A DNA stretch of 64,000 nt from Magnetococcales bacterium (lineage in GTDB: Bacteria; Pseudomonadota; Magnetococcia; Magnetococcales; JADFYX01): NCBI GenBank assembly GCA_015232365.1, contig JADFZU010000004.1, positions 1 to 64,000 of the forward strand, in the 5' to 3' direction. Made by a program: the position numbers and the translations under genes. Shown in pieces: positions 17,746-26,316 of the stretch. Position 1 is the first letter of the stretch. Each line of letters starts with the position of its first letter. The notes beneath the pieces are model-generated. The model was not told the DNA's origin. It saw only the letters and a list, made by a program, of their open reading frames with translations, and ran no database searches.

Positions 17746-18594
17746 ATGGCTGAGACCAATAAAGATGATGCTGCAAAAACCACTACCAAGACAGCAGCAA
17801 CAGGTCAGAGGAAATCTGCTGCAACAAAAAAGGCAACAACGACAAAGCCTGTGACTGCAAGAAAAGCCACAGCATCAACAGCTAATAAAAAAACAAGTAC
17901 TACAAAGGCTGCAACTGCCAAAGCTAGTGGCACTGATAAATGGAATGACATCCATCCAGCTTTAGCAAAAGCTACCAGTGCAAAAAAATCTGCTAAAACA
18001 GCCAAGAAGACTCCAGCAGCATCTAAGGGTGTAGCGGTTACCAAGGCAAAAGCAGCAACTAAACCAAAAGCAGCAACTAAACCAAAAGCGGCAACCAAAT
18101 CTGTAACCAAGGCAAAAGCAGCGGGCAAAAAAACCACGCGTAAAATTGCTAGCACTAGCAAGACAAAGGTGTCGGCGGCATCACTGCGTGGTAGTAATGA
18201 TAGTCCTACGGCGGCAGATAAATCACTCCAGCTAGCATATAAACAGGTTGAAGTCGAAAGTTTAGGTGCTGGCATTGCTGCGGTACTGGGTGATGCTGTT
18301 AATAAAGTGGTATCTGGTGGCAAAAAGGCCAAGAGTGCTGTTGGAGATGGTATTGGTAGTATCACTTCAGGCGGCAACAAAACCAATAATAAACAATCTA
18401 AAAAAAGTAACCCTTCAGTGATGGAGCAGGTAGCTGAAAAGGTTCCTAACGGAGCAAAAGCTATCATCGGTGGTGTTGGTCGTGTGGTAACTGGTGGTAA
18501 AGATATAGTTGTTGGTACTTTTGGTTGTCTTGGTGGAACAGCGGTCTGTATTGCTGATACAGTTACTGATGCTGTAAAGGGTAAAGGCAAATAG
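17746..18594 (+). CDS. MamJ-like candidate: basic repetitive N-terminus with shared hydrophobic C-terminal modules
   Basis: 282 residues. Residues ~1-150 are Lys/Ala/Thr-rich and histone-H1-like, with tandem KPKAAT units. The C-terminal half has VESLGAGIAAVLGDAV, then a Gly/Lys linker, then a hydrophobic segment GGKDIVVGTFGCLGG. Both modules recur in the protein at 44134, and the first also in that at 45948. Its place between mamE and mamK is that of mamJ in Magnetospirillum, whose product tethers magnetosomes to MamK filaments. The low-complexity part there is acidic, here strongly basic. Function by position only; homology to MamJ is unproven. Confidence 0.7.
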   Translation: MAETNKDDAAKTTTKTAATGQRKSAATKKATTTKPVTARKATASTANKKTSTTKAATAKASGTDKWNDIHPALAKATSAKKSAKTAKKTPAASKGVAVTKAKAATKPKAATKPKAATKSVTKAKAAGKKTTRKIASTSKTKVSAASLRGSNDSPTAADKSLQLAYKQVEVESLGAGIAAVLGDAVNKVVSGGKKAKSAVGDGIGSITSGGNKTNNKQSKKSNPSVMEQVAEKVPNGAKAIIGGVGRVVTGGKDIVVGTFGCLGGTAVCIADTVTDAVKGKGK

Positions 18595-18673
18595 TATAGC
18601 CTTTAGTTTTTTTGCTCGAACGGAGTTTTTTTAAAAAAAGAGCAGATGCAGTAATTTTTGGTGAGGAGTAATC

Positions 18674-19714
18674 ATGTCAATAGTTAAGCACAGTGATAAA
18701 ACGCTATTTTTGGGTATTGATTTGGGCACATCCCAGACTGCTATTATGGCAAATAATGGCAATAAAGAGCTGATTCGCTCTGTGGTTGGATACCCAAAAG
18801 ATATTATTGGTGTAAGGCTTCTCAATGATACCAAGGTGGTTGGTGATGAAGCTGTGGAAAAGCGCTCCTATATGAACCTTCATTACCCTCTTGAAGATGG
18901 TGTTTTAAAAGAGTCTGGCGAGCGCGACACCCAGGCGGCAAAAGAGCTGTTGGAGTATGCTATCTCCCGGGTTGCACCAGGAGACAGGGGTCGGGTTTGT
19001 GGTATTATCGGGGTTCCTGCCAGGGCTTCGGTCACCAATAAAAGCCAGTTGCTGAAAATTGCAGATGAGTTGATGGATCTATCCATGGTGGTCTCAGAGC
19101 CGTTTATGGTTGCTTATGGTCTCAACTGTCTGACAAATACAATTATTATTGATATTGGTGCCGGTACCATTGATATATGTGCTATGAAAGGTACTGTTCC
19201 TGCTCCTGATGATCAGGTAACACTCCTGAAAGCAGGCAACCATATTGATGATATATTGACTAGTGCAATTGCTGAATCATACCCAGAAGTGCAGATTACT
19301 CCACTGGTTGCCAAAAAAATAAAAGAGCAGTATGGGTTTGTTGGTAAGCCGGCTGCTGACGTTGTGGTTAACCTACGCTCCGGCGGCCGACCTAAGGCGT
19401 TTGATGTAACTGAGGAGTTACGGTTTGCCTGTGAGACAATTCTACCAGATATTCTGGAAAATGTTGAGCAGTTGATTACAGTCTTTGATCCTGAAGATCA
19501 AGAAGACGCCCTGCAGCATATTATTCTTGCAGGAGGCGGTGGACAGATTGTTGGTCTGCGCCAGGCACTGCTTGATTTTTTACAAGACCATGGCGATGTA
19601 AATATTATTCGTGTGGAAGATCCTGATTATGCTGGAGCTGCCGGTGCACTAAAACTAGCTACAGAACTTCCGCCAGACTACTGGACTCAGGTCGGTGATG
19701 TGATCGGTTCGTAG
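18674..19714 (+). CDS. mamK: MamK: actin-like magnetosome filament protein
   Basis: 346 residues, typical for MamK. The actin-fold motifs are visible: phosphate 1 GIDLGTSQTAI, phosphate 2 IIDIGAGTIDI and the adenosine loop ILAGGGGQIVGL. MamK forms dynamic filaments that position and segregate the magnetosome chain. GAGGAG precedes ATG 18674. It follows the MamJ-like gene and precedes mamF. It is the only actin-like gene in the window. Confidence 0.96.
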   Translation: MSIVKHSDKTLFLGIDLGTSQTAIMANNGNKELIRSVVGYPKDIIGVRLLNDTKVVGDEAVEKRSYMNLHYPLEDGVLKESGERDTQAAKELLEYAISRVAPGDRGRVCGIIGVPARASVTNKSQLLKIADELMDLSMVVSEPFMVAYGLNCLTNTIIIDIGAGTIDICAMKGTVPAPDDQVTLLKAGNHIDDILTSAIAESYPEVQITPLVAKKIKEQYGFVGKPAADVVVNLRSGGRPKAFDVTEELRFACETILPDILENVEQLITVFDPEDQEDALQHIILAGGGGQIVGLRQALLDFLQDHGDVNIIRVEDPDYAGAAGALKLATELPPDYWTQVGDVIGS

Positions 19715-19768
19715 CTTACAGATTTAAACTTAATAATTAAGGTATAATTTTTTGAAAAGGAGAGGTGA

Positions 19769-20095
19769 ATGGTTTCCTCAGGTACAGTAAGAAGAGAGAG
19801 CGGTATTGGATCACAAATAATGGCTGCAATGAGTTATTTGGGTATTCTGGCTTTAGTGCCATTGGTTACCAATGGTCGTGATCCTTATGTTGGTTTTCAT
19901 GCTCGGCAGGGTTTGGTTCTCTGGGTGTGGGAGGTGTTGGCGGTCTTTAGCCTAGCTGTTCCTGTTATTGGCCGTATTTTTTTCCAGACATCAAGCTTGA
20001 TCTGTTTTGTCTTATCGGTAGCTGGCCTTTTATCTGTACTACTTGGCAGGGCCTGGAAATTGCCTATAGTAGGGAATATAGCTACAAAGCTGTAG
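19769..20095 (+). CDS. mamF: MamF/MmsF family magnetosome membrane protein
   Basis: 108 residues with three membrane helices and the VGFHARQGLVLWVW hallmark, ending in LGRAWKLPIVG, which parallels LTRAWRLPVVG in the copy at 12248. Family members affect magnetite crystal size and morphology. A strong AAGGAGAGG site precedes ATG 19769. Placement between mamK and mamL differs from the separate mamGFDC operon of Magnetospirillum and may be a lineage marker. Confidence 0.9.
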   Translation: MVSSGTVRRESGIGSQIMAAMSYLGILALVPLVTNGRDPYVGFHARQGLVLWVWEVLAVFSLAVPVIGRIFFQTSSLICFVLSVAGLLSVLLGRAWKLPIVGNIATKL

Positions 20096-20157
20096 TTTGA
20101 ATTTTGTCCCGAATATTTAATTGGAGTTTGAATCGTGAAAATTAGAGGAGATTAGGT

Positions 20158-20379
20158 GTGGTCAGGCTAGTTGTTTCCCTGATTTTCGCTATATTTTTGC
20201 TGATTTTTGCCTCCCAAAATATGCATGAGGTTGAAGTCCGTTTTGTCTTTGGCGAACCGGTGGATATGCCGATGATTTTGGCAATCGCCGGTGCGTTTGT
20301 CTGTGGTTTTGCTTTGGCAATTTTCACGATTATCGTTAGGGGCAGCGATAAAAAGGACACTGATGAATTTGACTATTAG
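20158..20379 (+). CDS. mamL: MamL: small LapA-like magnetosome membrane protein
   Basis: 73 residues from a GTG start with AGGAGA nine bases upstream. Two membrane helices (~3-18 and ~38-60) flank a short loop with FASQNMHEVEVRF, the pattern of LapA/DUF1049 proteins to which MamL belongs. The C-terminus is polar and ends acidic, unlike the strongly basic MamL tail reported for Magnetospirillum. MamL is required for membrane invagination. It is followed by a 233-base gap before mamM, unusually long for this region. Confidence 0.88.
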   Translation: MVRLVVSLIFAIFLLIFASQNMHEVEVRFVFGEPVDMPMILAIAGAFVCGFALAIFTIIVRGSDKKDTDEFDY

Positions 20380-20612
20380 CCAGGATATCTCATCTATGTT
20401 ATCAGCTAGGAATTCTCCTGAATTATAGACATATTCTCTTAATATTTGTCCTAAAGGAACTGTTCTTGGCTGGTCGTGTCAATGAGTACAGCACTATCAA
20501 GAATAAGCACTTTGTAAAGCAAATTATTAAGCGATAGTTTCCATAGTTCATTAAATATCCTGGTTAGCAGATCTGATTATTAACTTTAGCCGTTGGAATC
20601 CAGTTTTATATT

Positions 20613-21578
20613 ATGAGGTATTCTCAGTGCGTCGTTTGTAATGAGACAGTAGGCTGGATTGGCTTGATGGCTAACTTGGCTCTGTCTACCTTGAAGCTCT
20701 TTGTGGGAGTGATCTCTGGTTCTCACGCTCTTGTAGCTGATTCATTATACTCTGCAAAAGATGTTGTTACCTCTCTCATAATAATAGTCGGACTGAAAAT
20801 TTCCAAGCAGCCTATAGATCAAGAACACCCGTTTGGTCATGGCAAAGTTGAGTTTATTCTTGCACTGGTCGTAAGTCTTATCTTGCTAGTGCTAACCGGA
20901 ATTCTATTCTATTTCTCAGCAGAGACTCTATTGGAAGGGATGCACACTGCACCCCATCTAATCGCCTTATGGACCGCTCTTTTGTCGGTTGCAGTCAACC
21001 TTTTCATGTACAAATATACCCGCTGTGTAGCAGTGGAGATTAATAGTCCGGTTGTTGGAATTCTTTCAACCCACCATTTTGCAGATGGTCTATCCTCTGT
21101 TGCTGTGTCTTTAGGTATTATTGGCTCACATTATTTAGGTATGCCTTGGTTGGATACAGTTGTAGCTCTTGGTGAGGCGTTGCACCTGATCTATTTGGGC
21201 AGTGAAGTTTTTTGGAATGCCTTTAAAGGTTTAATGGATGCAGCAGCCCCGAAAGAGACTGTTAATAAAATTAGGCAGGTGGCACTTGAGTGTGTTGGAG
21301 TTGAGAGTGTTGAACTTATTCGTACCCGCCTTGTTGGTCAGGAGTTGTGGATTGACATGACTGTTGGTGTTGACCCTGAACTCTCAGTTGGTTCTGCCAA
21401 GGTTATCAGTCGCAGGGTTGAAGAGCAGTTAGCGACTAATATTTCCCATGTTGGCGATATTGGCGTCCACTTCCTGGCTAAGCCTGGCTCTGTTCCGGAG
21501 ATGGTTGAGTTGAAAGAGGAGATTCTTCAGTTATCAGGTGGTAATGAAGATGAGGAACCGGAAAGAGGTTTGGTGTAA
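20613..21578 (+). CDS. mamM: MamM: cation diffusion facilitator (iron) of the magnetosome
   Basis: 321 residues. Six membrane helices carry the CDF metal-site residues (ADSLYSAKD in helix 2; HHFAD in helix 5), followed by a ~100-residue cytosolic ferredoxin-like domain. An N-terminal CVVC pair is shared in form with MamB. MamM stabilises MamB and transports iron into the vesicle; the HxxxD pair in helix 5 matches MamM rather than MamB. No good ribosome site precedes ATG 20613. It overlaps mamN by one base. Confidence 0.94.
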   Translation: MRYSQCVVCNETVGWIGLMANLALSTLKLFVGVISGSHALVADSLYSAKDVVTSLIIIVGLKISKQPIDQEHPFGHGKVEFILALVVSLILLVLTGILFYFSAETLLEGMHTAPHLIALWTALLSVAVNLFMYKYTRCVAVEINSPVVGILSTHHFADGLSSVAVSLGIIGSHYLGMPWLDTVVALGEALHLIYLGSEVFWNAFKGLMDAAAPKETVNKIRQVALECVGVESVELIRTRLVGQELWIDMTVGVDPELSVGSAKVISRRVEEQLATNISHVGDIGVHFLAKPGSVPEMVELKEEILQLSGGNEDEEPERGLV

Positions 21579-22912
21579 TGTTAATACCGCTGTTGGCGAT
21601 TCTGCTCTTTGCGACAACATTCTGGTTTATGTATGTTGGTAAATATGAGCGACGCACAGTGGCTTTGCTTGGTGGGGCGGGCTTTCTGTTATTAGGTACA
21701 GTGCTGGATTTCTATACTTTTGATATGGCTGTAGAGTCAATCTATTTTGAAACCCTAGCACTTATTTTTGGTCTTACCCTAATATCATCAACCCTGGCAA
21801 AATCTGGATACTTCCAGGTTTTGGCTGAGAGAGTGGCTCTATACTCCAGGGGGGACGGGTGGTTGATACTGGTTATTTTATCTTTGACCACATATTTTTT
21901 CTCTCTGTTTGTTAATAATCTTGCCACCATGGTGGTAATTTTACCGGTAACATTAAAGCTGTGTAAATCGGCTAAGATCAACCCGGTTCCGGTAGTGATT
22001 GCTGAGGTGATAGCTTCTAATCTTGGTGGTGCATCCACTATGATTGGTGATTTTCCCAACATGATAATCTCATCTGCTGGAGAGTTGCATTTTCTTGATT
22101 TTATTGGCGGTATGATGGTACCGACTCTTATTCTTCTAGCTGCTGCACTGCTATTTTTTCAGAGTCGCAGCCATGAAGTTTTTGTTAGGAAAACCAATAA
22201 AGGAACTGGAAAAGCTGCTTTCAGCCCTTTTTCCGGTTCTGGTTTAATTGCTGAGCAGCATGTAGATCAAACACTGCTTCGTTTAGGCAGTATTACACTT
22301 TTTTTGACTTTGGGTGGCTTTCTGCTCGCAGAGTTTGTCAATGTACGCCCAGGGGTAGTTGCATTGTTGGCAGGGTTTGTTCTGTTGGTTTTTGCTGGCT
22401 TTAACCGCAAAGAGCTTTTTGTTGCAACCGGAAGCGGTGACATACTGTTCTTCGTAGGGCTGTTTGTTATGGTGGGTGGTATTCAAGGGGCAGGGTTGCT
22501 TGATAGTGTCTCTTGGTTGATAAACGAGGTTAGTGGTGGCAAGCCGCTAATTGAACTTCTGGCCCTGTTGTGGATAGCCGGGATGGTGACGCCTTTTATG
22601 AATGCAGGTCCGGCAACCGCATTTTTTATTCCGGTTGCCGATGAATTGAACGGTTTTATTCCTGGTGATGCAGTTTGGTGGGCGTTATCCCTAGGGGTTT
22701 TAGCCGGTTCGTCAGCCTCTTTAACTGGAGCTACAGCAGGATCTATTGCTGCGAGCCAGATGGATGAGCATATTAAGGAGAACCCAGAGGTGTTAAGCTA
22801 TATACCTGGGGGTAGAAGTTTGGGTTTTGGTGAGTACGGTCGTTGGGGTTGGCCCATTATGGGGCTATTTTTAGGGATATCTTCTCTCTACATTGTTTTG
22901 ATCAGTCCGTGA
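21578..22912 (+). CDS. mamN: MamN: ArsB/citrate-transporter-like membrane protein
   Basis: 444 residues with ~11-12 membrane helices of the ion-transporter (ArsB/NhaD/CitM) superfamily; TMIGDFPNMIISSAG and FMNAGPATAFFIP form the two inverted-repeat signature loops. MamN is essential for magnetite formation in Magnetospirillum and is proposed to export protons released during iron mineralisation. Its start overlaps the mamM stop and mamO follows after one base, so mamMNOP is tightly coupled. Confidence 0.94.
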   Translation: MLIPLLAILLFATTFWFMYVGKYERRTVALLGGAGFLLLGTVLDFYTFDMAVESIYFETLALIFGLTLISSTLAKSGYFQVLAERVALYSRGDGWLILVILSLTTYFFSLFVNNLATMVVILPVTLKLCKSAKINPVPVVIAEVIASNLGGASTMIGDFPNMIISSAGELHFLDFIGGMMVPTLILLAAALLFFQSRSHEVFVRKTNKGTGKAAFSPFSGSGLIAEQHVDQTLLRLGSITLFLTLGGFLLAEFVNVRPGVVALLAGFVLLVFAGFNRKELFVATGSGDILFFVGLFVMVGGIQGAGLLDSVSWLINEVSGGKPLIELLALLWIAGMVTPFMNAGPATAFFIPVADELNGFIPGDAVWWALSLGVLAGSSASLTGATAGSIAASQMDEHIKENPEVLSYIPGGRSLGFGEYGRWGWPIMGLFLGISSLYIVLISP

Positions 22913-22913
22913 T

Positions 22914-24875
22914 ATGGCAAATAATAAACGCAAAAAAATAAATGTACCTTTTTGTCGACAGAAATGGAAATTTCCTTCAGTAGTGATGGTCTTGGCCATC
23001 TTGTCGACATTCGCGTGGGGGTTCCACCTGCTAAAGGATCACAAGCTTGAGCTAAAGGGAGTTAGTAAAGTCGACCTATCCAAGTCGCTAGTCTCCTCTG
23101 TTCTGCCTGTGGTGGCTGGTGGTGGTAGCCCTATGGATACAATTGTCCGAGCTTCGCTGGTCAATATTGCCGGTATTGAGGATGGAGCCAATGGCAGAAC
23201 CAGGGGGTTTGTCTCTCGTGGCTCAGGTGTGCTTATAACTGCTCAAGGCCATATTGCAACCTCCAACCATCTGCTGGACGGCCTCAAGGAGATTCTGGTT
23301 AGAGTCCAGACTCCAAACGGACCTCGTCAGTACTCTGCAAAGCTTTTAAAAGCTGTCTCTGAGCATGATCTGGCGGTACTTAAACTGGTATCAAGAGATC
23401 TTTTTCCCCACCTGATTCCTGGGGATTCCCGATCTCTTAAACCTGGGGATGCTGTCATATCCTGGGGCGACCCTGACGGAACAAATGCAGTACGGCGTGA
23501 TGGAACTGTAAACGGTCTGCCGTCACCTACTTCAGTTACTATAGCCGGACAGCCTTTGAGTGGCTTGATTCCAACCAATTCGGTTTACCACTGGACCCAG
23601 GGGGGCGGGCCGATGGTTAATAACCGTGGCCGTTTGCTTGGCATCAACTTGGCGGTTCAGGGGCAAATGGGCGAAATGATGGGGTTTGCGATTCCGGTTC
23701 ATGTACTCTTCACTGATTTTCAGGATGTTGTCAACTTTCCTGTACCTTTACCAGCACCAAAAACTGCGACTGGACAGGGGGTTGCTGGCACGCCCGTTTT
23801 TTTTCCAAACGGCAGTAATGCCCAAGCCATTCCGGTGGCAGCAACAGGGACATTATTGCCAGATCCAGAGAAAATTCTCGGTCGCTCCCGTCGACCATCA
23901 GACGATTGGTGGCATAAGGCAAAATCTATTCTTCACCTGAATCTAGGTCTCCAGCCACCACCAGTATCAAGCAGCTCTCTAGATGGTTTGATTCCACAAA
24001 AAAACAGTTCACATGTTGAAGTAACCAGGGTTCTTGGTTATCCGTTACGGACATTTCTTGGCCTGCTGTTTTTGGGATTTATATCAGGTGTGAGCGGCGG
24101 TATGATGACCATGGGTGGAGGGATCATCAAGGTTATCGGCTTGATGACCGTCTTTGAATATGGAATTTTATTGGTCCGTCCGGTTGCCTACATAACCAAC
24201 GTATTTATGTACGGTGCAGCAGCTCTGCGTTATCGTAAAAATGAGCTGTTTACCTGGGATACCGTCCGTCCTATGGTTCCCTGGGCCATGGTAGGTGTGA
24301 TTTTAGGCTACTTTATCGGTAATGTGCTAAATGTTTATGTTATCAACTATCTGTTAGGCGGCTTTGCATTTATGCTTGGCTTGAAGATGTTGGTAGAGCT
24401 ATCTGAATCTTCTGATAAACACGGTGGTCAGAGTTGGATACATTACTATTTTGGTAGTAGGGATATTGATAGCGGACTTGCCAGGACGAAACCAGCAACA
24501 GGTTTGGTTAAGGACGGTATTCTCGGGCTGCCAATGGGGGTTATAAGCGGTATTCTTGGTATTACTGGTGGAGTTGTTGAGGTTCCTCTGCAAAGATATA
24601 TTGCCCATGTTCCTCTACGCAACGCTATTGCCAATAGTGCAGTATTGGTGTTTTTTGCCTCTATTGTTGGTGCTATAGTTGCTTTGATTCACGGCGTGCA
24701 GTCCGGCAGCTTCTCTCTGGAAACACCTCTGACCATGGCTCTTATTTTAATTCCAGGAGCCTATTTTGGTGGTCAGCTCGGTGCTTGGTTGACTACTGTA
24801 GTCTCCTTGAAAATTCTCCGTTGGTTGTATGCAATTTTGATGTTTGCAGTTGCTATTAGGATGGTTTTAGCATGA
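22914..24875 (+). CDS. mamO: MamO: degenerate trypsin-like domain fused to a TauE-like permease
   Basis: 653 residues: N-terminal anchor (~20-38), trypsin-like domain (~70-270), then an 8-helix TauE/SafE-like membrane domain (~380-653). His119 and Asp152 are at the expected triad positions, but the nucleophile loop reads TQGGGP with Gly230 replacing serine. This agrees with MamO being a pseudoprotease that binds metal and promotes magnetite nucleation. [13 protein letters not shown] starts the permease part. It overlaps mamP by four bases. Confidence 0.95.
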   Translation: MANNKRKKINVPFCRQKWKFPSVVMVLAILSTFAWGFHLLKDHKLELKGVSKVDLSKSLVSSVLPVVAGGGSPMDTIVRASLVNIAGIEDGANGRTRGFVSRGSGVLITAQGHIATSNHLLDGLKEILVRVQTPNGPRQYSAKLLKAVSEHDLAVLKLVSRDLFPHLIPGDSRSLKPGDAVISWGDPDGTNAVRRDGTVNGLPSPTSVTIAGQPLSGLIPTNSVYHWTQGGGPMVNNRGRLLGINLAVQGQMGEMMGFAIPVHVLFTDFQDVVNFPVPLPAPKTATGQGVAGTPVFFPNGSNAQAIPVAATGTLLPDPEKILGRSRRPSDDWWHKAKSILHLNLGLQPPPVSSSSLDGLIPQKNSSHVEVTRVLGYPLRTFLGLLFLGFISGVSGGMMTMGGGIIKVIGLMTVFEYGILLVRPVAYITNVFMYGAAALRYRKNELFTWDTVRPMVPWAMVGVILGYFIGNVLNVYVINYLLGGFAFMLGLKMLVELSESSDKHGGQSWIHYYFGSRDIDSGLARTKPATGLVKDGILGLPMGVISGILGITGGVVEVPLQRYIAHVPLRNAIANSAVLVFFASIVGAIVALIHGVQSGSFSLETPLTMALILIPGAYFGGQLGAWLTTVVSLKILRWLYAILMFAVAIRMVLA

Positions 24876-25627
24876 GCCCCAGTGGCAATAACATAGTAGC
24901 TATAGGCTTGGTGGCAATTCTGATCTTTTTTGTCTACGGCCTTTTTTCCGGGCCTGATTTTTCGAGCCTGCCAGCCGCTTCGACGACAGTCAATAAATCA
25001 ATTGCTCTGACTGGAGCTGGGGCGGTTCCTGTTGCCATGGTTGCCATAGCACCAGCAGCAACTCCAGGAGTAGCCGGTTATACGGACCCTGCTATCCAGC
25101 TCTCTGAAGGTCATTGGCAGGGAATGGAGACATTGCCGCTCTCTATGGAGCTTAAGAAAAAATTAAAATTACCGAGAAGACTAAGAGGGTTGTTGGTTGA
25201 TGAGGTGACTCTTTATGCGGCAGAGTCAGGATTGATGGCAGGAGATGTATTGGTTGCAGTTAATAGTCGGCAGGTGTTCTCTATTGAAGATCTGGTTCGG
25301 GAGACTAAGCGGATTCAAGATAGAAATTCAGCGACATTGACTGCGTATCGTCGAGAAGAGTGGAAAACTTTTACTCTAAAGGTAGCACCTGGAGACAATC
25401 TTGGTTTTGCCCAGGTGGAGACAGCTCCTATGATATTACCAGGAGCGATGCGTCCCCATCCATATCGTGGTCCATGTTCTAGTTGTCACAGGATTGCCCA
25501 GACCGGGCAGCCTATGATGCCGGACCCTGATGGGATTATTCTACCACCGCCACCAATTCGTGCTGATGCCCCTATGCCCCATCAAGATCGTGGCCCTTGT
25601 TATGTTTGCCATAAAATTATTAATTGA
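24872..25627 (+). CDS. mamP: MamP: PDZ and double magnetochrome iron oxidase
   Basis: 251 residues: N-terminal membrane anchor (~8-26), PDZ domain (~95-185), and two magnetochrome motifs, CSSCH at 202-206 and CYVCH at 243-247, the second ending only four residues before the stop. MamP is a c-type cytochrome shown in model strains to oxidise ferrous iron and set the Fe(II)/Fe(III) ratio for magnetite. The PHPYRGPC and PHQDRGPC contexts match the motifs of MamE and MamT here. ATGA overlap with mamO. Confidence 0.95.
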   Translation: MSPSGNNIVAIGLVAILIFFVYGLFSGPDFSSLPAASTTVNKSIALTGAGAVPVAMVAIAPAATPGVAGYTDPAIQLSEGHWQGMETLPLSMELKKKLKLPRRLRGLLVDEVTLYAAESGLMAGDVLVAVNSRQVFSIEDLVRETKRIQDRNSATLTAYRREEWKTFTLKVAPGDNLGFAQVETAPMILPGAMRPHPYRGPCSSCHRIAQTGQPMMPDPDGIILPPPPIRADAPMPHQDRGPCYVCHKIIN

Positions 25628-25638
25628 GGTAACTTAAA

Positions 25639-26301
25639 ATGAGTTCTGATAAGCAAAATGTGAATATCCTTGATGAGGTCAGTTTTTTCTTGCACGCCAG
25701 TCGTCAGGTTATTAAAAAAGTTACCGTTGCAGCTATTAACGGCTTCAATTCTCTCTTTTCTTTTGAAGATGGTATGCGTAGCCATTTCTATCTTGATAAA
25801 GGTGTGCAGTACACCAAGCGAGGTCGTTATAATCAGGCGATATCTCTATTAGAGAACGTTCTTGCGGAGCATCCGCTGCAAAAAGATGCACTGTTTCATT
25901 TAGGGTTCTGCTATCTAAAAGTTGAGGAGACTGAGCGTGGTATTGAGATGCTTGAGAAAGCCGAGGTTTCTGGCGACCACAGCTCCCAGTTATACTCCAT
26001 TCTTGGTATGGCTTATCTACAGTCAAAAAATTATGAGAAAGCCATAACAATTTTGGAGAAGGCACTCATCCTTGATGAGAATAATTTCAACTTGAACTAC
26101 AGATTAGGCGTAGCTCTAGATAATATTAAAGAGTATGACCGGGCGCTATTGGCGTTTGAAAAAGCCTCGTCCCTACGACCTAATGAGGCTAAAGTTTATC
26201 AATCCATGGGTTTTGTCTATGAGCAGATGGATAGGCATGATGATGCCATTATCAATTTTAAAAAGGCTGCCCATTTGGAAGATGGAAAACAGGATCTGTA
26301 A
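25639..26301 (+). CDS. mamA: MamA: TPR scaffold of the magnetosome surface
   Basis: 220 residues, the usual MamA size. A short N-terminal segment is followed by about five TPRs (~50-215) with the W/LG-Y-A-F-A-P pattern. MamA self-assembles on the cytoplasmic face of magnetosomes through its TPRs. It starts 11 bases after mamP and is followed after 15 bases by a much longer gene whose C-terminus is a MamA paralogue. Confidence 0.94.
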   Translation: MSSDKQNVNILDEVSFFLHASRQVIKKVTVAAINGFNSLFSFEDGMRSHFYLDKGVQYTKRGRYNQAISLLENVLAEHPLQKDALFHLGFCYLKVEETERGIEMLEKAEVSGDHSSQLYSILGMAYLQSKNYEKAITILEKALILDENNFNLNYRLGVALDNIKEYDRALLAFEKASSLRPNEAKVYQSMGFVYEQMDRHDDAIINFKKAAHLEDGKQDL

Positions 26302-26316
26302 AATTAAGGTAGACTA

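Noticed and set aside
17805-18590. 261-codon open frame antisense to the MamJ-like gene
   Set aside because: A by-product of Lys/Ala/Thr codon bias on the + strand; no start signals, and the + strand frame has family relatives in the window.
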